Assembly: GCF_002014825.1 (NCBI RefSeq) | Contig: NZ_MUYU01000001.1 | Span: 1 to 38,487, forward strand | Direction: 5' to 3' | DNA from: Moraxella pluranimalium | GTDB lineage: Bacteria > Pseudomonadota > Gammaproteobacteria > Pseudomonadales > Moraxellaceae | Length of the DNA: 38,487 nucleotides | In this document: positions 28,249 to 38,487 of the stretch, in pieces | Layout: the number at the start of each line of letters is the position of its first letter | Numbering within the stretch: position 1 is the first letter of the stretch | Notes under the pieces: generated by a model | Databases searched by the model: none | Seen by the model: only the letters and a program-made list of their open reading frames with translations | Told to the model about the DNA's origin: nothing | Position numbers and translations under genes: made by a program

Positions 28249-28752
28249 ATGTCATCATCATTTTGTGCCAATTCGCCGACAGCAGTGCCCAAAGCACCGC
28301 CAAAATTACAGGCATTTTTGACATCCAAAGGGTCGCTGACCGCCTTACTTGAAACACACGCACATCAGGCGCTGCGTGTCGTCGTCCTGCATGAAGGTCA
28401 TGCCCTGCTTAATCAACATCAAAAACGCCTACTGTCATTGCCTGTGCATAAGCCACAATTAGCTTGGATACGCATGGTCAAATTATACGGCAATAGCGAT
28501 GATGCGTGGGTGATGGCAACAAGCATTTTTCCCTTGCCGACATTGACAGGTGCGCTGAGACGATTGCGTCATCTGGGGCGTACGCCAATTGGCTATGTAC
28601 TATTTAAGGGACATCGCACCTTGCCCCATGTGCGTCATTATTATCATGAAAATTCGTGTCACGGCAGACGCACCGTTTATGAGTATCATGGCAAAAAATT
28701 GCTGATTGATGAGCGATTTTTACCTGCTTTTATTGACAGTCTCTCGGCGTGA
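28249..28752 (+). CDS. ubiC: Chorismate lyase
   Basis: UbiC converts chorismate to 4-hydroxybenzoate and pyruvate, the first step to ubiquinone. The 167-residue protein aligns with the family in length (about 165). It has the substrate-binding arginine stretch AWIRMVKLYG, the central LTGALRRLRHLGRTPIGYVLF and the C-terminal GRRTVYEYHGKKLLIDERFLPAF with the conserved glutamate. The ATG at 28249 is preferred; a TTG at 28240 is in frame, and neither has a strong ribosome site. ubiA is not adjacent. The stop codon lies inside a 15-bp tandem duplication. Confidence 0.88.
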   Translation: MSSSFCANSPTAVPKAPPKLQAFLTSKGSLTALLETHAHQALRVVVLHEGHALLNQHQKRLLSLPVHKPQLAWIRMVKLYGNSDDAWVMATSIFPLPTLTGALRRLRHLGRTPIGYVLFKGHRTLPHVRHYYHENSCHGRRTVYEYHGKKLLIDERFLPAFIDSLSA

Positions 28753-28770
28753 TGACTCTCGGCGTGATGA
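28741..28770 (+). repeat. 15-bp perfect tandem duplication over the ubiC stop codon
   Basis: ctctcggcgtgatga occurs at 28741-28755 and again at 28756-28770. The first copy encodes the last residues and stop of ubiC. The second is outside the reading frame's end and untranslated. Confidence 0.9.
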
Positions 28771-28825
28771 GTTTTGTGTGTCAATTTTGGCATTGATAAA
28801 TTTTCTTTGTAAAAACTCGCTCGCC

Positions 28826-28860
28826 CCTAGTGTATCGATAGATAAATATGCTACACTAGG
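28826..28860. promoter_or_regulatory. Perfect 9-bp inverted repeat upstream of glyA
   Basis: cctagtgta (28826-28834) and tacactagg (28852-28860) are perfect inverted copies separated by 17 bases, about 45 bases before the glyA ATG. This could be an operator for a dimeric regulator or a leader hairpin. It does not resemble a PurR or MetR site closely enough to name. Confidence 0.5.
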
Positions 28861-28905
28861 AACACTGTTTTATCCTTCCATATTTGATACAAACAAGGAA
28901 ACACC

Positions 28906-30168
28906 ATGTTTAAAGAAATTTCACTTCATCAATACGATCCAGAGATCGCCGCTCAAGTCGATGCCGAAGCACAGCGTCAAGAAGATCATATTGAGCTCAT
29001 CGCTTCTGAAAACTACTGCTCGCCTGCGGTGATGGAAGCTCAAGGCACTGCCTTGACCAACAAATATGCCGAAGGTTATCCAGGTAAGCGTTATTATGGC
29101 GGCTGTGAGTATGTCGATGTCATCGAACAAATCGCTATCGATCGTGCCAAAGAACTGTTTGGCGCAGACTACGCCAATGTACAGCCACACTCAGGCTCGA
29201 ACGCCAACAGCGCTGTGTATCTTGCACTACTAGAAGCAGGCGATACAGTACTTGGTATGAGCCTTGCACACGGTGGTCACTTGACACACGGTGCGACAGT
29301 GAGCTTCTCAGGCCGTACTTATAATGCGGTACAATATGGTCTAGACACCGAAACTGGCTTGATTGATTATGATGAAGTGGCACGCCTAGCTCGTGAGCAC
29401 AAGCCAAAGATGATCATCGCAGGTTTCTCAGCATACAGCCAAGTTGTTGATTGGCAAAAATTCCGTGACATCGCTGATGAAGTTGGTGCGTATCTGATGG
29501 TGGATATGGCGCACGTGGCAGGTCTAGTCGCAGCTGGCGTCTATCCAAACCCAGTACAAATCGCTGATGTCACCACAACCACCACCCACAAAACTCTGCG
29601 TGGCCCACGCTCAGGTCTAATCCTAGCCAAAGCCAATCCAGAGATTGAGAAAAAATTGGCATCTGCTGTATTCCCGGGCAACCAAGGCGGCCCACTAATG
29701 CACGCCATCGCTGCCAAAGCTGTCTGCTTCAAAGAAGCAATGAGCGATGAGTACAAAACGTATCAACAGCAAGTGGTCGCCAACGCCAAAGCAATGGCAG
29801 AAGTCATCCAATCTCGTGGCTATGACATCGTCTCAGGTGGCACAGAAAACCATCTGATGCTAATTAGCCTAATCAAGCAAGAAATCACCGGTAAAGAAGC
29901 GGATAAATGGCTGGGCGATGCACACATCACTGTGAACAAAAACTCAGTACCAAACGATCCAAAATCACCATTTGTGACTTCAGGTATCCGTATTGGCACG
30001 CCTGCGGTGACCACTCGTGGCTTTGGCGAAGCTGAATGCCGTGAGTTGGCAGGCTGGATCTGCGATGTGCTAGATGCTCGTGGTGATGAAGCTGTTATCG
30101 CTGCCACTCGTGAAAAAGTCGCCGCCATCTGCAAAAAACTGCCTGTTTATGAGCGTAATGCGAAGTAA
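28906..30168 (+). CDS. glyA: Serine hydroxymethyltransferase
   Basis: GlyA interconverts serine and glycine with tetrahydrofolate and is the main source of one-carbon units. The 420-residue PLP enzyme has the usual length. The Schiff-base lysine is K229 in [46 protein letters not shown] and [17 protein letters not shown] are all family blocks. AAGGA stands 7 bases before the ATG. It is monocistronic, with an upstream inverted repeat and a strong terminator behind. Confidence 0.98.
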   Translation: MFKEISLHQYDPEIAAQVDAEAQRQEDHIELIASENYCSPAVMEAQGTALTNKYAEGYPGKRYYGGCEYVDVIEQIAIDRAKELFGADYANVQPHSGSNANSAVYLALLEAGDTVLGMSLAHGGHLTHGATVSFSGRTYNAVQYGLDTETGLIDYDEVARLAREHKPKMIIAGFSAYSQVVDWQKFRDIADEVGAYLMVDMAHVAGLVAAGVYPNPVQIADVTTTTTHKTLRGPRSGLILAKANPEIEKKLASAVFPGNQGGPLMHAIAAKAVCFKEAMSDEYKTYQQQVVANAKAMAEVIQSRGYDIVSGGTENHLMLISLIKQEITGKEADKWLGDAHITVNKNSVPNDPKSPFVTSGIRIGTPAVTTRGFGEAECRELAGWICDVLDARGDEAVIAATREKVAAICKKLPVYERNAK

Positions 30169-30191
30169 TCAGCGGTTGTTGATGGTTTGAT

Positions 30192-30227
30192 AAAAACTCG
30201 CCTGACAGCATATCAGGCGAGTTTTTT
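30192..30227. terminator. Terminator between glyA and fadH
   Basis: aaaaactcgcctga (30192-30205) and tcaggcgagttttt (30213-30226) form a perfect 14-bp stem with a 7-base loop and A/T runs on both sides. It can serve glyA and the convergent fadH. Confidence 0.93.
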
Positions 30228-30323
30228 TGTGGCTAGATGGTGATATCGATAGCTATGACGATACATGGCGATAATAGCACTTATACATTTATGAATAGCT
30301 TAGGCTAAAATCCCCAAAAACCA

Positions 30324-32746
<2,423 letters not shown>

Positions 32747-33082
32747 ATGAGCGATACCATCACCATCTCAGGTCAAATCAGCGTCGATGATGTCAAGACG
32801 CTTGCCGAACAAGGCTACAAAACCCTAATCAATAACCGTCCAGACGGCGAAGAAGCAGGACAGCCGACCAGCGACGCCATCAAAGCCGCTGCCACCGAGC
32901 ACGGCATCATCTATGCACACATCCCGTTCAGCGGTGGGATGCTTGAGATGCACCATGTCCAAGAATTTGCGGATTTTTTTAATAGAACCGAACGCCCACT
33001 GCACATCTTTTGTCGCTCGGGCAATCGCTCTAGCATCATCTTGCAAGCGGCTCGTGAGCAAGATTTGCTGGATGAAGATTGA
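32747..33082 (+). CDS. TIGR01244/DUF442-family protein tyrosine phosphatase-like protein
   Basis: The 111-residue protein belongs to the small phosphatase-like family also found as a domain of beta-lactamase-hydrolase-like proteins. The start ISGQISVDDVKTLAEQGYKTLINNRPDGEE and the catalytic loop HIFCRSGNRS (C89, R94) are characteristic. The substrate is unknown. Relatives have been linked to sulfur and sulfide metabolism, but no such genes flank this one. AAGGA lies about 7 bases before the ATG. A terminator-like hairpin follows. Confidence 0.82.
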   Translation: MSDTITISGQISVDDVKTLAEQGYKTLINNRPDGEEAGQPTSDAIKAAATEHGIIYAHIPFSGGMLEMHHVQEFADFFNRTERPLHIFCRSGNRSSIILQAAREQDLLDED

Positions 33083-33173
33083 TAAACGGTAAGTCAGTTG
33101 CACAAAGTGCCGATTTGCACAAAAATTTCTTGGCAAATGACGCTTTGATTTGTGAAAACTTATCATTTACGGT

Positions 33174-33206
33174 AAAATGGTTGTGAGTTTTTCATAACCA
33201 TTTTTT
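33174..33206 (+). terminator. Terminator between the small phosphatase gene and map
   Basis: aaaatggttgtga (33174-33186) pairs with tcataaccatttt (33192-33204), allowing one G-T pair, around a 5-base loop. A T-rich stretch follows, 20 bases before map. Confidence 0.8.
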
Positions 33207-33227
33207 ATTTTATACATCGACTTTATT

Positions 33228-34016
33228 ATGAGTAAAAATATTCCTATCCTAAACGCCGATCAAATCGAAAAAATGCAGATTGCCGGTAAGCTTGCCGCCG
33301 ATGTGCTCATCATGCTTGATGAATATGTCAAAGCAGGTGTCAGCACAGGTAAGCTTGATGACATCGCTCATCAGTACATCCTTGATCATGGCGCAATCCC
33401 TGCACCGCTGAACTATAACGGCTTTCCAAAATCGATCTGCACATCGATTAACCATGTGGTCTGCCACGGCATCCCCGATCACGAACGCCTACTAAAAGAT
33501 GGCGACATTATTAATATTGACATCACAGTGATTAAAGATAGCTTTTATGGTGACACCTCAAAAATGTGGATCATCGGCGAAGGCTCGGTGATGGCTGAAC
33601 GCATTTGCCGTGTCGCCCAAGAAGCACTGTACGCCGGCATGAAAGTCGTCAAAAATGGCGCAAGACTTGGCGATATCGGTGCCGCCATCCAAAAAGTCGT
33701 TGAGCCAGAACGCTTTAGCATCGTGCGTGAGTTCTGCGGTCATGGTATCGGTGAGACTTTTCACGCCGAGCCACAGGTGCTACACTACGGCAAAGCAGGC
33801 ACAGGCGTCGAGCTCAAAACTGGCATGGCATTCACCATCGAGCCGATGATTAATCAGGGCGTATGGCAAACCAAAGTCATGAAAGACGGCTGGACCGCCA
33901 TCACCAAAGATCGCAAGCTATCTGCCCAATGGGAGCATACGCTGATTGTCACCGACAATGGCTGTATCGTCACCACTGCTCGCCCCGAAGAAGATTTGAG
34001 CTTTTTGAACAGCTAA
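33228..34016 (+). CDS. map: Type I methionine aminopeptidase
   Basis: This enzyme removes the initiator methionine from nascent proteins. The 262-residue protein has the standard type Ia length. The five metal ligands are present: two aspartates in NIDITVIKDSFYGDTSKMW, the histidine in FCGHGIGETFH, and the glutamates in FTIEPMI and QWEHTLIVT. NGFPKSICTSINHVVCHGIP is also typical. The ribosome site is weak. It precedes glnD after a terminator; map next to glnD is a common proteobacterial neighbourhood. Confidence 0.97.
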   Translation: MSKNIPILNADQIEKMQIAGKLAADVLIMLDEYVKAGVSTGKLDDIAHQYILDHGAIPAPLNYNGFPKSICTSINHVVCHGIPDHERLLKDGDIINIDITVIKDSFYGDTSKMWIIGEGSVMAERICRVAQEALYAGMKVVKNGARLGDIGAAIQKVVEPERFSIVREFCGHGIGETFHAEPQVLHYGKAGTGVELKTGMAFTIEPMINQGVWQTKVMKDGWTAITKDRKLSAQWEHTLIVTDNGCIVTTARPEEDLSFLNS

Positions 34017-34042
34017 TCTGCCCTGTGATGGGTCGTATGGCT

Positions 34043-34076
34043 ATGGGCGAAGCTGATGACTTCGCCCATTTTTTTA
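34043..34076 (+). terminator. Terminator after map
   Basis: atgggcgaag (34043-34052) and cttcgcccat (34060-34069) form a perfect 10-bp stem with a 7-base loop and a long T run. It lies 22 bases before glnD. Confidence 0.93.
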
Positions 34077-34097
34077 TAACAAAAACAAGGAAATCGT

Positions 34098-36878
34098 ATG
34101 CCACACTCAATCTATGAGCGCCTGATGCGCCAAAGCCAAGCACTGCATCTGAGTATCACGCCACCACCTGCTATCAGTGCTGACACGCTTGATGGCACTG
34201 CCATCCGCACATGGCTTGGCACGCTCAATCACGCCATCGATCAGCACATCATCGCTTATGGCGTGGATGCCACTTCGTATATCACCGATTTGATTGGTAT
34301 TCGCACTTTGGCGATTGATGCGATTTTGAGTGAGATTTATCATGCTTTTGGCTTTGGGGATGAGCTGGCGTTATTTGCGGTTGGTGGCTATGGCCGAGCT
34401 GAGCTACTACCTGCATCCGATATTGATATTTTATTAATCGGTCAAAATCCCAATGCGCTCAAAACACAGATTGAAGCATTTGTGGCGATGCTGTGGGACA
34501 TTGGTATCACGCCTGCCATCTCGGTGCGTAGCCTAGATGAAACCAAGCTTGCCGCCACCGATCAGACCATCGCCAGTGCCATGATTGAGTCACGGCTACT
34601 GGCAGGTAATGCAGTATGGGCGGATGTGCCTTATCAAGCGGTCAAAGAGACTTGGAGTGCCAAAGCGTATTATGACGCCAAAATGGCAGAATCCAAAGAA
34701 CGCTATCTTACCCAAAACGCCACCGAATACAACCTTGAGCCAAACATCAAAAACGCCCCCGGTGGACTTCGAGATCTGCACATGATTGGCTGGCTGGGTC
34801 GTTTTTATTTTGGGCATGGCAAAAGCTTTGATGATTTGGTTGCCACAGGCTTTATCAGCCCCGAAGAATGCACCATCCTACAAAACGCTCAGCGATTCTT
34901 GTGGTGCATCCGCCATCATCTGCATATGCAGACCGCTCGCCATGAAGATCGACTGCTATTTGATCACCAAAAAACCGTCGCTCAGCGATTTGGCTATTAT
35001 CTCGACTCATCGAACGCCACCCATAGCGATGTCAAAACCGCCCTTGAAGCGATGATGCGTCTGTATTATCGCCATGCCATGCGTGTGGCGGCACTGTCCG
35101 AGATGCTGTGTGCGTATTTTTATGAAACTTATCTGTCGCCTGCCATCAGCACCACACCAATTGATGATGATTTTTGTCTGATTCAAGAAACCGATACCGC
35201 AGATGGCACTTGTGAAGTCAGTAATAAACAATCCGATACCACACCGCCCAAAATCGCCATCACTCGCCCTGATGTTTTTTTGGCAAATCCTGCCAATTTG
35301 CTGAAGATTTTTTTGATGATGGGTCAGCTTGGCATCAAACAAATCACCGCAAGCACCCTGCGCGCCATTTATCAAGCCAGCACCCATATTGATGATGCGT
35401 ATCGTGCCGATAGCGAACATCGACGCTTATTTTTGGCGAATTTACAAGAAGGCAATTATCTGTTTCACCGCCTACGACTGATGAAGCGTTTTGGCGTGCT
35501 TGGCAATTATCTGCCTGCCTTTGGCAAAATCATGGGGCTGATGCAGTATGATTTGTTCCATCGCTATACGGTGGATGCGCATACTTTGCTGCTCGTGCGG
35601 ATTTTGCATCGCTTTGGTGATGATGCTCGTGCGGATAATTTTGGGCTCGTGTCAGAAGTCTATCAAAAAATTGTCCGCAAAGACATCTTGGTCATCGCCG
35701 CCATCTTTCATGACATCGCCAAAGGTCGTGGCGGTGACCATAGCAAGCTGGGGGCGGTGGATGCTTATGAATTTTGCCAAAGTCATGGCATGAGCGAAGC
35801 GGATAGCCGACTGGTCGAATGGCTCGTGCTTGAGCACCTGACCATGTCTTTGACCGCTCAAAAACAGGACATCTCAGACCCTGAAGTCATTGCACACTTT
35901 GCCGAATTTACCGGCAGTATCACACGGCTCAATCACCTATATGCGCTGACCGTCGCCGATATGAACGCCACCAATAGCCAGCTGTGGAATACTTGGCGAG
36001 CCGCCCTACTCAAGCAGCTATACATCTCGGTGCACCGTGTGCATAGTCTTGGCGCTCATGTCACCGACAAAGATGTGGTGATTGAAAACCGCAAAAATAA
36101 AGCCTGCGACATCTTGCCCGATGTCGAACGAGAAAAGCTGGATGCGCTGTGGGCGAATTTTGGCGAAGAATATTTTCTTAAGCAAAAACACTTTGACATC
36201 GCTTGGCAGTCAGATGAAATCATCAAAGCCAAAGCCAAACTTACAAGCGGTGAGCCAATCATCGCCTTGCGTGCACACAGCGATTTGAGTCTTGGCGGTA
36301 TCCAGCTACTCATCTGCGCCCCCGATCAGGACAATCTATTTGCCACCACTGTCTGCATCCTTGACCAGCTTGATTTGAGCGTGCTTGACGCCAACATCTT
36401 GACCGCCACGATTGATGGTATCTCGGTTGCGCTTGATTCGTATGTGGTGATTGACCGCTTGGCGACCACAGGCGATCAGGTGGATTTGTTGTCCAATCCC
36501 GAACGCATTCAGACGGTGATGACACGGCTGATTGATGGACTCAAGCAAGGCGACTGCAAAGTTCCGCCACGCACTTATGGCTTTAATACCAAGCTTAAGC
36601 ACTTCACCGTGCCGACGACCGTGCAATTTAGTAGCGCCACACCGCTTGCACACCAAGGACATCATCAGATGCAGCTCATCACCAAAGACCGCCCGTCCCT
36701 GCTTGCCAAAGTCGGCGCTGTCTTTAGTCAGCACCACATCGAAGTGCATGGCGCACGCATTACCACGCTTGGCGAGCGTGCCGAAGATATGTTCTATGTC
36801 AGCGACCGTCATGGTGGTGTGCTCAGTGATGATAAATTAGCCAAACTAAAAACTGCCATCATCACAGCACTCAGCTAA
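34098..36878 (+). CDS. glnD: Bifunctional uridylyltransferase/uridylyl-removing enzyme (PII)
   Basis: GlnD senses glutamine and adds or removes UMP on PII proteins, controlling nitrogen metabolism. The 926-residue protein has the full domain order. The nucleotidyltransferase domain carries GGYGR (96-100) with D108 and D110. A GlnD-specific helical region follows (NIKNAPGGLRDLHMIGWL). The HD hydrolase domain has AAIFHDIAKGRGGDHS near residue 537. Two ACT domains lie near 735 (ICAPDQDNLFA) and 858 (ITKDRPSLLAKVGAVF). An insertion of about 40 residues around 350-390, rich in Asp and Thr, is looser than the rest. AAGGA lies about 7 bases before the ATG. Confidence 0.96.
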   Translation: MPHSIYERLMRQSQALHLSITPPPAISADTLDGTAIRTWLGTLNHAIDQHIIAYGVDATSYITDLIGIRTLAIDAILSEIYHAFGFGDELALFAVGGYGRAELLPASDIDILLIGQNPNALKTQIEAFVAMLWDIGITPAISVRSLDETKLAATDQTIASAMIESRLLAGNAVWADVPYQAVKETWSAKAYYDAKMAESKERYLTQNATEYNLEPNIKNAPGGLRDLHMIGWLGRFYFGHGKSFDDLVATGFISPEECTILQNAQRFLWCIRHHLHMQTARHEDRLLFDHQKTVAQRFGYYLDSSNATHSDVKTALEAMMRLYYRHAMRVAALSEMLCAYFYETYLSPAISTTPIDDDFCLIQETDTADGTCEVSNKQSDTTPPKIAITRPDVFLANPANLLKIFLMMGQLGIKQITASTLRAIYQASTHIDDAYRADSEHRRLFLANLQEGNYLFHRLRLMKRFGVLGNYLPAFGKIMGLMQYDLFHRYTVDAHTLLLVRILHRFGDDARADNFGLVSEVYQKIVRKDILVIAAIFHDIAKGRGGDHSKLGAVDAYEFCQSHGMSEADSRLVEWLVLEHLTMSLTAQKQDISDPEVIAHFAEFTGSITRLNHLYALTVADMNATNSQLWNTWRAALLKQLYISVHRVHSLGAHVTDKDVVIENRKNKACDILPDVEREKLDALWANFGEEYFLKQKHFDIAWQSDEIIKAKAKLTSGEPIIALRAHSDLSLGGIQLLICAPDQDNLFATTVCILDQLDLSVLDANILTATIDGISVALDSYVVIDRLATTGDQVDLLSNPERIQTVMTRLIDGLKQGDCKVPPRTYGFNTKLKHFTVPTTVQFSSATPLAHQGHHQMQLITKDRPSLLAKVGAVFSQHHIEVHGARITTLGERAEDMFYVSDRHGGVLSDDKLAKLKTAIITALS

Positions 36879-36890
36879 ACTGCCCCAAAA

Positions 36891-36933
36891 GCAATTTTGC
36901 ACCTGTCAACTTTGGCAGTTGTGCAAAATTTGC
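36891..36933. repeat. Long hairpin after glnD
   Basis: gcaattttgcac (36891-36902) pairs with gtgcaaaatttgc (36921-36933) with a single-base bulge, and caact/agttg can pair inside. It starts 12 bases past the glnD stop. The following bases (ttaagtttt) are only moderately T-rich, so terminator function is uncertain. Confidence 0.5.
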
Positions 36934-37039
36934 TTAAGTTTTGCCACCAAATTGATACGAAATCGTTATCAATGATGGTGGCATTTGGGCATTTTTTGTG
37001 TCAAAATGTGTCAAATTATCCATCAATACGGACTATACC

Positions 37040-37864
37040 ATGACAACTTTATTAAAAAAAATCAGCATCGCAAGCCTAATCGGACTATCGCTCACCACCC
37101 TGCCTGCGATGGCAAATGACGACACGCTTGGCACTTATGGCTTTGATGATGAAGAAGCCCCAGCCTGTGCTAGCACGCCACTACCAACCGGCGCAAGCTT
37201 TGCCGTCGTTTATCCTGACTGTGGCTATACCCAAGGGCTTGCACTCATCAAAAAAGACGACAAATACGGCTTTGTGGATGAGTCAGGCAAGCTTATCATC
37301 CCTGCCATTTACCAAGAAGCGCATCCGTTTAGCGATGATTTGGCGCTCATCAAACAAGCGGACAAATACGGCTATATCGACAAATCGGGCAAAATCGCCA
37401 TCAAGCCACAATATACCGACGCTTGGGGTTTTTGGGAAGGTCGTGCCAAAATTGAACAAAATGGCAAATACGGCTTTATTGATACCACAGGCAAGATTGT
37501 CATTAAGCCTACCTACACAATGACAGGTGACTGGTTCGAAGATGGCTTGGTGCTATTCAAGCAAGGCAACCAATACGGATTTTTGGACAAATCGGGTAAA
37601 GTCGCCATCAAACCACAGTTTGACTCTGCCAAAGATTTTGCCGAAGGTCGTGCTGCGGTCAGCAAAAAGACCGGCAAAAAAGATGCCGACGGTGAAGAAT
37701 TGCACCAATTTGGCTTTATTGACAAGACGGGCAAAGTCGTTATCCCAATCAAATATGACTTGGCGTCTGACTTTGTCGAAGGTGCGGCATTCGTCATCGA
37801 AGGCGAGCAGGTGTATTTTATTGACAAAGACGGCAAGCCAACCAAAATGCCAAACTACAACTGA
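37040..37864 (+). CDS. Exported WG-repeat protein
   Basis: The 274-residue precursor has a signal peptide (LLKKISIASLIGLSLTTLPAMA) with cleavage predicted after residue 25 or so. The mature protein consists of about six WG-type beta repeats of the form 'KYGFVDESGKLIIPAIYQEA-F-E-ALI', with Y or F in place of the W. A cysteine pair (PACAST and YPDCGY) precedes them and could form a disulfide. A loop rich in Lys and Asp (KKTGKKDADGEE) interrupts the fifth repeat. Such repeats form beta-propeller-like folds of mostly unknown role, so none is assigned. The ATG at 37040 gives the proper signal peptide; an in-frame start at 36998 would add 14 residues. Confidence 0.85.
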   Translation: MTTLLKKISIASLIGLSLTTLPAMANDDTLGTYGFDDEEAPACASTPLPTGASFAVVYPDCGYTQGLALIKKDDKYGFVDESGKLIIPAIYQEAHPFSDDLALIKQADKYGYIDKSGKIAIKPQYTDAWGFWEGRAKIEQNGKYGFIDTTGKIVIKPTYTMTGDWFEDGLVLFKQGNQYGFLDKSGKVAIKPQFDSAKDFAEGRAAVSKKTGKKDADGEELHQFGFIDKTGKVVIPIKYDLASDFVEGAAFVIEGEQVYFIDKDGKPTKMPNYN

Positions 37865-37900
37865 TCTATAAATTGAGATACAGCAAGTCTGGCAAAATCA

Positions 37901-37929
37901 TTGAGTTTTTGTACAAGACTTGCTATAAT
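37901..37929 (+). promoter_or_regulatory. Promoter of ssrA
   Basis: TTGAGT (37901-37906) and a perfect TATAAT (37924-37929) are separated by exactly 17 bases. The mature tmRNA begins 12 bases after the -10 element. Confidence 0.85.
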
Positions 37930-37940
37930 CAAAAAACTAT

Positions 37941-38299
37941 GGGGATGTTCTGGCTTCGACGCTGGTAATGAAACTCAATAGTGCATGTCAAGAGCGTGTG
38001 ACTCTTGTAAATCAACATACATTTAAAATAGTCGCAAACGACGAAACTTACGCTCTAGCAGCCTAAGGGCAGCTTGGGACGGTGCAGATTGCCTTTGGTC
38101 TGGTCACTCTCCCCGAAGCGAACGCACAAAGGATAGCATCTGTTAGCGTTGCGATGACGGGTGCGAAACTTTTAGCAAATCGTCCAATCCATCCTGACTG
38201 TCGGTTCGGTGCGGATTAAAGCCATAGACAGATTCTAAACATGTAGAGCTATGGGCGTAGTGCTGGCGGACGCGGGTTCAACTCCCGCCATCTCCACCA
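37941..38299 (+). ncRNA. ssrA: Transfer-messenger RNA (tmRNA)
   Basis: tmRNA rescues stalled ribosomes and tags the incomplete protein for degradation. The 359-base RNA has a tRNA-like 5' arm (GGGGATG) pairing with CATCTCC near the 3' end. The T arm GCGGGTTCAACTCCCGC and an encoded CCA complete that half. The tag reading frame at 38034-38066 encodes ANDETYALAA then TAA, preceded by the typical AATAGTC. The region between has the pseudoknot-rich length expected of a one-piece tmRNA. Confidence 0.97.
38034..38066 (+). other. tmRNA tag-peptide reading frame (ANDETYALAA)
   Basis: The resume codon is GCA and the frame ends at TAA. The tag ends in the Leu-Ala-Ala that ClpXP-type proteases recognise. 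Confidence 0.93.
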
Positions 38300-38343
38300 T
38301 ACATAAAATCCGGTTGATTATATCAACTAAAATCCTCCAAAAT

Positions 38344-38374
38344 CCCCCTGAAACCACTAGGTCTCAGGGGTTTT
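38344..38374 (+). terminator. Terminator after ssrA
   Basis: cccctgaaacc and ggtctcagggg form an 11-bp stem with one mismatch and a 4-base loop, followed by TTTT. The remaining bases to the window end are AT-rich with no recognisable gene. Confidence 0.85.
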
Positions 38375-38487
38375 GTTTGGGGTGTATCCATGTACTTCGA
38401 CCTAAAAGACAGAATAAATATATTGAAAAAAATATTTAAAATATATGCTTCGTTAGCAAACCTACAGTTTATGTAGTGGTACACTAA

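Noticed and set aside
37941..38487. Integrated element using the ssrA 3' end as attachment site
   Set aside because: tmRNA is a common integration target, but no integrase gene and no repeat of the ssrA 3' end are present in the window; only 113 AT-rich bases follow its terminator.

Overview
The window is ordinary chromosome from a gammaproteobacterium of the family Moraxellaceae, most likely a Moraxella species. This rests on protein character and gene content: large-type isocitrate lyase, malate synthase G, UbiC, GlnD and the tmRNA tag ANDETYALAA. The assignment is from recognition, not a database search. Gene density is high, intergenic DNA is AT-rich, and most operons end in clear intrinsic terminators.

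Layout. 1-3.9 kb: pssA and rlmJ on the minus strand, then a 2-oxoglutarate/Fe(II) oxygenase and dapE on the plus strand. 3.9-7.9 kb: a ferric-iron ABC transporter split into divergent arms, with the binding protein (fbpA) on the minus strand and permease plus ATPase (fbpBC) on the plus strand. The shared intergenic region holds Fur-box-like sequences over a good fbpA promoter. 7.9-9.44 kb: a complete IS150-like IS3-family element with a 3-bp target duplication. It sits exactly in the loop of what was the fbpC/iscX terminator. 9.4-13.4 kb: iscX, a zinc alcohol dehydrogenase and the divergent catalase-peroxidase katG. 13.5-16.7 kb: a glutathione S-transferase, a small exported protein-E-like protein, truC and a metallophosphatase. 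16.7-18.6 kb: purE and purK, separated by a terminator-like hairpin. 18.7-22.7 kb: a YaiI-family protein, an AI-2E-family membrane protein overlapping pdxB, and epmA. 22.8-27.9 kb: a CitE-like CoA-ester lyase, tRNA-Phe, malate synthase G and isocitrate lyase, all on the minus strand. 28.2-34 kb: ubiC, glyA, fadH, a small phosphatase and map. 34-38.5 kb: glnD, an exported WG-repeat protein and tmRNA.

Common themes are iron supply and use (fbpABC, iscX, haem KatG, the Fe-S flavoprotein FadH, an Fe(II) oxygenase) and growth on acetate or fatty acids (FadH, AceA, GlcB, perhaps the CitE-like lyase). The rest is housekeeping: lysine, purine, PLP, glycine/one-carbon, ubiquinone and phospholipid synthesis, RNA modification, EF-P modification, ribosome rescue and PII signalling.

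I found no prophage, CRISPR array, toxin-antitoxin pair, secretion cluster or defence island, and no clear candidate for a wholly new system. The most unusual features are DNA-level. They are the IS element splitting a terminator while carrying inward-facing terminator-like hairpins at both of its ends, an 86-bp nested inverted-repeat element between aceA and glcB, and several undescribed intergenic repeats.
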